Shown: positions 6,226-9,625 of the stretch, piece after piece
Layout: each line of letters opens with the position of its first letter
Position numbering within the stretch: position 1 is the first letter of the stretch
NCBI GenBank assembly: GCA_030452025.1
Contig: JAKDNC010000089.1
Span: forward strand, 1-9,625
Source of the DNA: Nocardioides sp.
GTDB taxonomy: Bacteria; Actinomycetota; Actinomycetes; Propionibacteriales; Nocardioidaceae
Direction of reading: 5' to 3'
Length of the DNA stretch: 9,625 nt
Made by a program: the position numbers and the translations under genes
Notes under the pieces: model-generated
Databases searched by the model: none
What the model was told of the DNA's origin: nothing
The model's input: the letters and a program-made list of their open reading frames with translations, nothing else

Positions 6226-7196
6226 GCTGGTGCTCCTCGGGATGCCATCTCGCGTGCCGCTTCCAGGTAGCTCAGTGCACCCGGCGAGCCCGGATCGTAG
6301 GTCATCACGGTCTGGCCGTAAGAAGGGGCCTCCGAGACCCGGACCGATCGCGGGATCGCCGTCTTGAGCACCGTGTCTCCGAAGTGCTCGCGGACCTCCT
6401 CGGCCACCCCTGAGGCCAGGCGCGTGCGCCCGTCGTACATGGTGATCAAGATGGTGGACACATTGAGCCGCTGGTTGAGGTGCTTGCGCACCATCTCAAC
6501 CGTTTCCAGAAGTTGGCCGAGCCCCTCGAGTGCGTAGTACTCCGCCTGGATCGGGATCATCATCTCCTCACCGGCCACCAAAGCATTGAGGGTGAGCAGA
6601 CCCAGGGATGGCGGGCAGTCGACCAGTACGTAGTCGAAGCGCTCCTCGCCAACCTCATCGGCGGTGCCGACCCGGGGATGGGCGAAGATCGCCCTCTGCA
6701 ACCGGCTCTCTCGGGCCACCACGGAGACGAGCTCGATCTCGGCACCGGCTAGGTCGATGGTCGCCGGCACCACAGACATCGTGGGAAAATCCGGGCTGGG
6801 CTGCGCCACGTCCTCCAGCTTCGCACCGTCAACCAGGATGTCATAGGTCGACGGCACACCCCGCTGGTGCTCGACCGCCAACGCAGTCGAGGCGTTGCCT
6901 TGGGGATCCAGGTCGATCACCAGCACCCGCTGCCCGATCTGCGCCAGGGCCGCAGCGAGGTTGACCGTCGAGGTCGTCTTGCCCACACCACCCTTTTGGT
7001 TCGCGATCACCATGACCCGGGTGCGCTCGGGTCGCGGCGCTGCGCCACGTCCAGTGGTGTTGCGCGCCAGGACCGAGTGTTCTGCGGCCCGGGCCAGCGG
7101 GGTGGTCTCGTCGAACCCGGGCCCCGACTCAGCCAGATCGGCGGCTGTGCGCACGACGAACCCGGGGCCCGACTGCGTTGTTTCACGTGAAACCAC
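6222..7196 (-). CDS. parA: Chromosome partitioning ATPase ParA (Soj family)
   Basis: A 324-residue Walker-type ATPase that binds DNA nonspecifically as an ATP dimer and pulls ParB-parS complexes. The deviant Walker A motif KGGVGKTT is at 68-75, the A' motif DLDPQGN at 95-101 and the Walker B LVDCPPS at 191-197. RVSEAPSYGQTV (286-297) is typical of the family C-terminus. The N-terminal extension of about 60 residues (TPLARAAEH, then PRPERTRV) is usual for actinobacterial ParA. It contains a 15-residue near-duplication beginning SGPGF. The start is GTG at 7196, with AGGAAG upstream at fair spacing; the first codons (VSRET) are themselves a parS site. The gene overlaps parB by four bases. Confidence 0.95.
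   Translation of the reverse strand: MVSRETTQSGPGFVVRTAADLAESGPGFDETTPLARAAEHSVLARNTTGRGAAPRPERTRVMVIANQKGGVGKTTSTVNLAAALAQIGQRVLVIDLDPQGNASTALAVEHQRGVPSTYDILVDGAKLEDVAQPSPDFPTMSVVPATIDLAGAEIELVSVVARESRLQRAIFAHPRVGTADEVGEERFDYVLVDCPPSLGLLTLNALVAGEEMMIPIQAEYYALEGLGQLLETVEMVRKHLNQRLNVSTILITMYDGRTRLASGVAEEVREHFGDTVLKTAIPRSVRVSEAPSYGQTVMTYDPGSPGALSYLEAAREMASRGAPA
7112..7174. repeat. Direct repeat in the ParA N-terminal coding region
   Basis: An 18-bp sequence (CGAACCCGGGCCCCGACT) at 7112-7129 recurs at 7157-7174 with one mismatch, 45 bp apart, exactly 15 codons. The translated units both open with SGPGF and share a Thr/Ala/Leu-rich remainder, suggesting an in-frame 45-bp duplication of the flexible ParA tail. 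Confidence 0.7.
7179..7194. promoter_or_regulatory. parS site at the start of parA
   Basis: TGTTTCACGTGAAACC matches the parS consensus at 15 of 16 positions, with a fully symmetric 14-bp core GTTTCACGTGAAAC. It begins two bases inside the parA GTG start, so ParB bound here could also repress or modulate parAB. Confidence 0.93.
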
Positions 7197-7209
7197 GGAC
7201 TGCTCTTCC

Positions 7210-7274
7210 TGTGGATGGAGTGGTCAAAACTGTGGATAACCACGCTCAGCTGGCGGGGCGGAGCCGGTGGATAA
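7210..7274 (-). promoter_or_regulatory. DnaA-box cluster between rsmG and parA
   Basis: TGTGGATAA at 7231-7239 is an exact DnaA box (TTATCCACA on the minus strand). GGTGGATAA at 7266-7274 matches at 8 of 9 positions and TGTGGATGG at 7210-7218 at 7 of 9. All three share one orientation, starting 21 and 35 bp apart. They fill the 133-bp gap upstream of parA (7197-7329), which otherwise shows only a short GTGG-ATAA-CCAC inverted repeat and no clear promoter. DnaA binding could regulate parAB or titrate DnaA near the origin. Confidence 0.55.
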
Positions 7275-7329
7275 CTCTACTCAGCCCCCGTTGCCTCTCG
7301 GCCACGCACTGAGCCACGTCGCCGTCAGG

Positions 7330-8007
7330 TCAAACTACCCGCGACCGGCCCGCCCATGCCACCCGCACGGCCCAGGCCTGTGGATCCACGATGCCCACGC
7401 CGAGCTCCTGGATCTCCGGTTCGGCACAGCCGAACCGCTCGAGCGTCGCCGCCGCCTTGGTGATCTCATCGCGAACCGAGGATCCCTTCATCGCCACCAA
7501 CGCCCCACGCGGGGCGACCAGTGGCATTGACCACTCCAGAAGCCGATCGATGGGAGCCACCGCGCGGGATGTGACCACGTCGAAGGTTCGATCACCATGT
7601 AGGACGTCGGCTCGACCCCGAATCACCTCGACATTGGTCAGGTTGAGCTCCTCGACCACCTCGGTCAGATAGGTCGTTCGGCGCAACAAGGGCTCAACCA
7701 GCGTGATCTGGAGATCCGCACGCGCAATCGCCAGGACCAGGCCGGGGAGGCCCGCTCCACTGCCGATGTCACAGAGAGTTGCTCCCTGGGGGATCACCTC
7801 ACCGAGCACGGCGCAGTTGAGGAGATGTCGCTCCCAGAGTCGGGGAGTCTCTCGAGGGCCGATCAAGCCCCGAACGACACCTTCGGTGGCCAGCGACACG
7901 GCGTACGCTTGGATCGTGGGGATGCGCTCGGACGGAAACACCTGCTCCGCCACCTCCGGCATGACCGGGGGAAGGGAGGCTGAATCCGGGGTTTCACGTG
8001 AAACCAT
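7330..8007 (-). CDS. rsmG: 16S rRNA (guanine-527-N7)-methyltransferase RsmG (GidB)
   Basis: A 225-residue class I SAM-dependent methyltransferase that modifies G527 (E. coli numbering) of 16S rRNA; its loss gives low-level streptomycin resistance in several bacteria. Features in order are LWERHLLNC (57-65), the SAM-binding DIGSGAGLPGL (80-90), the acidic VEP (104-106) ending strand 2, and VTSRAVAP (145-152). The ATG at 8007 is chosen because GAGG lies five bases ahead; an in-frame GTG at 8055 has its GAGG touching the start codon and would run into jag. The jag stop TGA forms part of this ribosome site, so the two genes look translationally coupled. Codons 2-6 (VSRET) are a parS site. Confidence 0.95.
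   Translation of the reverse strand: MVSRETPDSASLPPVMPEVAEQVFPSERIPTIQAYAVSLATEGVVRGLIGPRETPRLWERHLLNCAVLGEVIPQGATLCDIGSGAGLPGLVLAIARADLQITLVEPLLRRTTYLTEVVEELNLTNVEVIRGRADVLHGDRTFDVVTSRAVAPIDRLLEWSMPLVAPRGALVAMKGSSVRDEITKAAATLERFGCAEPEIQELGVGIVDPQAWAVRVAWAGRSRVV
7990..8005. promoter_or_regulatory. parS site at the start of rsmG
   Basis: GGTTTCACGTGAAACC is a perfect 16-bp palindrome containing the full parS core. It sits immediately inside the rsmG ATG and is the most symmetric of the three sites here. Confidence 0.93.
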
Positions 8008-8014
8008 ATCGACC

Positions 8015-8161
8015 TCAGGCAGGGAGGACGACGACGAAGCGGCGCGGCTCGACACCCTCGGACTCGGACTGGCAACCGCCCGCAGCCACGGCGTCGTGAA
8101 CCACCTTGCGCTCGAAGGGAGACATCGGCTCCAGCGAGACCGACTGCCCGGACTACTTCAC
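8015..8161 (-). pseudogene. jag: R3H-domain remnant of jag/khpB, downstream of in-frame TAG
   Basis: Reading on in the same frame after the TAG at 8162-8164 gives Val-Lys, a second TAG (8153-8155), then 45 well-conserved residues to a natural TGA at 8015-8017. They include SLEPMSPFERKVVHDAV with the R3H signature (Arg-x3-His as RKVVH) and end SEGVEPRRFVVVLPA. This is the normal C-terminal half of a Jag/KhpB protein, without frameshift. It is listed apart because, with standard decoding, it is not joined to the KH half. An ATG at codon 13 (MSPFERK), with GGAG just ahead, could allow re-initiation of a 36-residue piece. Whether this is decay, an assembly error or UAG readthrough cannot be settled here. 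Confidence 0.85.
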
Positions 8162-8512
8162 CTAGGACACCGTCTCTTCGGCGACCTTGACCAGCGTGGT
8201 CTTCCGCTCGGCACGGAATCCACCGACGTCGAGCATCAACCGGGACCGTTCGCCGGTCTCGCGGTAGACGGCCAGGCGCGTGAGCTCCTGGAGGGCGTCG
8301 AGCACCTCTCCGTCGCGACCCACGAGCTGGTCGAGGTCCGCACCGACGATGGACACCCCGGCACGATCACCCTCCACGTCCATGTCCAGATCGCCGTCGA
8401 GGTCGGCGATGTCGAGGAGCTCCTCGAGGTAGTCAGCCGCGATGTCACCTTCGGCCTCCAGACGCTCCATGCGCGAGGGGCCGGCGTTCTCCTGGGTTGC
8501 TTCGTCGCTCAC
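8162..8512 (-). CDS. jag: KH-domain half of Jag/KhpB RNA-binding protein, cut short by TAG
   Basis: A 116-residue product covering the acidic N-terminal segment (ERLEAEGDIAADYLEELLDIADLDGDLDMDVEGD) and the KH domain with its GxxG loop as GRDG (65-68), followed by EVLDALQELTRLAVYRETGERSRLMLDV. KhpB binds RNA with KhpA and is tied to cell elongation and division in Gram-positives. A full-length protein here would have about 165 residues; this frame meets TAG right after EETVS, before the R3H domain. The GTG at 8512 is preferred because AAGGAG lies eight bases upstream. The ATG at 8548, which overlaps the yidC stop, has only a weak site and would add 12 residues. The gene sits between yidC and rsmG, its usual place. 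Confidence 0.88.
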   Translation of the reverse strand: MSDEATQENAGPSRMERLEAEGDIAADYLEELLDIADLDGDLDMDVEGDRAGVSIVGADLDQLVGRDGEVLDALQELTRLAVYRETGERSRLMLDVGGFRAERKTTLVKVAEETVS

Positions 8513-8544
8513 GTGGTTCTCTCCTTGGTCCAAGGGTGTGGTGG

Positions 8545-9534
8545 TCATGGGCGCTTCTTGGGTGGCTTCTTCTTGCCGCTGCCCTGGCGCTGGCTACGGG
8601 ACTGCTTCTTCGGCTGCTGCCGCGCAGACGTGGGGTTCTCCTCGGCGGGCTCCGGGGCGTCCTGCTCGGTCAGGGCCACCTCCGCCTCCGGAGTCTTGCC
8701 CTTGCGGAGCGCCTTGGCATGGTCGCGCTCCTCCTTCGCCTTCGCGGCGGGCGTGCCAGGAACCGGGTTGTTGCGGATCACGTAGAACTGCTGGCACATG
8801 GTCCACAGGTTCGACACGGTCCAGTAGATCAGCACACCGATCGGGAAGGCGACACCACCGACGGCGAAGACCACTGGGAGGACGTAGAGCAGCAACTTCT
8901 GCTGCTGGGCATACTGCCCCGTCATCGCGGACGCGGGCATGTTCTTGGTCATCAACTGACGCTGCGTGGTGAACGTCGTCACGAGCATGCAGAGCACGAA
9001 GAAGAGCGCCATGATCTGGACACCCACGTCGCCGTCCGCCTTGATGAACGTCTTGGCGATGTTCACGCCGAAGAGCTCCGAGTCCGCGAACTGCTGCGCC
9101 TGGGCCTGGTTGAGGATGCCGTGCGCCTTGCCGTGCTTGGCCGCCTGATCCAGCAGGCGGAAAAGTGCGATGAAGATCGGCATCTGCAACAGGATCGGCA
9201 GGCACGAGGCGAACGGATTCGTTCCCGAATCCTTGTAGAGCGCCATTGTCTCCTGAGCCAGGCGCTCCCGGTCGTGGCCGTACTTCTTCTGCAGCTCCTT
9301 CACCTTCGGCTGAAGCAGCTGCATGTTCCGGGAGGACTTGATCTGCTTGACGAACAGCGGGATCAGTGCGGCACGGATGACCACGGTGAGGCCCACGATC
9401 GACAGCGCCCACGCGGCACCGGAGGCCGGATCCAGGAACAGGCTCCAGAACTTGTGGAAGCCGACCAGCACGACGGAGATCGCGTAGTACAGCGGCGTCA
9501 TGATGAAGTGGCCGATATCACCGAGGAAGGACAC
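8545..9534 (-). CDS. yidC: Membrane protein insertase YidC/Oxa1
   Basis: A 329-residue insertase of the Gram-positive-like five-helix type, inserting membrane proteins alone or with SecYEG. Predicted membrane segments are about 10-28, 43-64 (with the conserved groove arginine R54 in VVIRAALIPL), 108-128, 172-190 and 214-242. A cytoplasmic helical hairpin (LLQPKVKELQKKYGHDRERLAQETMALYKDSG) lies between the second and third. The C-terminal tail from about 303 is strongly basic (KKKPPKKRP end), as in YidC forms thought to contact ribosomes. No lipoprotein signal cysteine is seen. The start is GTG at 9534, with AAGGAG five bases upstream, directly abutting the yidD stop. Confidence 0.97.
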   Translation of the reverse strand: MSFLGDIGHFIMTPLYYAISVVLVGFHKFWSLFLDPASGAAWALSIVGLTVVIRAALIPLFVKQIKSSRNMQLLQPKVKELQKKYGHDRERLAQETMALYKDSGTNPFASCLPILLQMPIFIALFRLLDQAAKHGKAHGILNQAQAQQFADSELFGVNIAKTFIKADGDVGVQIMALFFVLCMLVTTFTTQRQLMTKNMPASAMTGQYAQQQKLLLYVLPVVFAVGGVAFPIGVLIYWTVSNLWTMCQQFYVIRNNPVPGTPAAKAKEERDHAKALRKGKTPEAEVALTEQDAPEPAEENPTSARQQPKKQSRSQRQGSGKKKPPKKRP

Positions 9535-9625
9535 TCAGGCTCCTTGGGAAGGGGCGGATGCTGCGGGACTGGGGGACTTCGAATCGCGGGGCGGGACCAG
9601 GTCGACGCCACCTGCGGCCCACGGG
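9535..9625 (-). CDS. yidD: YidD membrane protein insertion efficiency factor, C-terminal end only
   Basis: The last 29 codons and TGA of a leftward gene that runs off the right edge. The visible PWAAGGVDLVPPR matches the conserved end of YidD (usually CHPW..GG.DPVP), followed by a Ser/Pro/Ala tail. Its stop touches the yidC GTG, and its last codons contain the yidC ribosome site, so the two are coupled. YidD is a small membrane-associated helper that lies between rnpA and yidC in most bacteria, which fits this position. No start or catalytic part is in view. Confidence 0.8.
   Translation of the reverse strand, partial: PWAAGGVDLVPPRDSKSPSPAASAPSQGA

Noticed and set aside
7379..7389. TGTGGATCCAC as a fourth DnaA box
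   Set aside because: Only 7 of 9 positions match, it lies inside rsmG, and it is better seen as a chance GTGGATCCAC palindrome.
8505..8518. CACGTG core at the jag GTG start as another parS
   Set aside because: Only the central hexamer matches; the flanks differ at most parS positions.

Overview
The window is high-GC actinobacterial chromosome from the conserved block beside the replication origin. The gene order (MurJ-linked extracellular domain, sigM, anti-sigma, trxB, trxA, GNAT protein, acyltransferase | parB, parA, rsmG, jag/khpB, yidC, yidD) matches the mycobacterial Rv3910-Rv3922c arrangement, with a 1-acyl-glycerol-phosphate-type acyltransferase where mycobacteria carry cwlM. Propionibacteriales, perhaps Nocardioidaceae, is my best guess from synteny and protein style; this is inference. 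rnpA, rpmH, dnaA and oriC should lie just beyond the right edge.

Layout. Bases 1-1934 (+): the 3' end of a secreted-domain gene, translationally coupled (ATGA) to an ECF sigma factor, then a one-TM protein that should be its anti-sigma factor. Bases 1975-3511 (+): trxB and trxA. Each is preceded by its own perfect GGGAAT-N18-GTT element, the SigR/SigH-type thiol-stress promoter, so the thioredoxin system looks independently inducible at both genes. Bases 3504-5103: a minus-strand GNAT-family gene that overlaps trxA tail to tail, divergent from a plus-strand acyltransferase. A perfect 20-bp palindrome separates the acyltransferase from parB. Bases 5149-9625 (-): one long leftward block, yidD-yidC-jag-rsmG-parA-parB. 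Most of its genes overlap or abut, with a 133-bp gap before parA that holds DnaA boxes. Three parS sites lie inside parB, parA and rsmG.

The most unusual observation is in jag/khpB. The reading frame for the KH and R3H domains is intact and conserved through to its natural TGA next to rsmG, but two TAG codons only three codons apart interrupt it just before the R3H domain. Either the gene is freshly broken, the assembly is wrong, or UAG is read through.

Together the genes cover envelope assembly (MurJ partner domain, YidC/YidD, acyltransferase), stress signalling (SigM and anti-sigma, SigR-type promoters, thioredoxin), chromosome segregation (ParAB-parS) and translation (RsmG, KhpB). No gap between genes exceeds about 140 bp. 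I saw no tRNA, rRNA, CRISPR array or insertion sequence.
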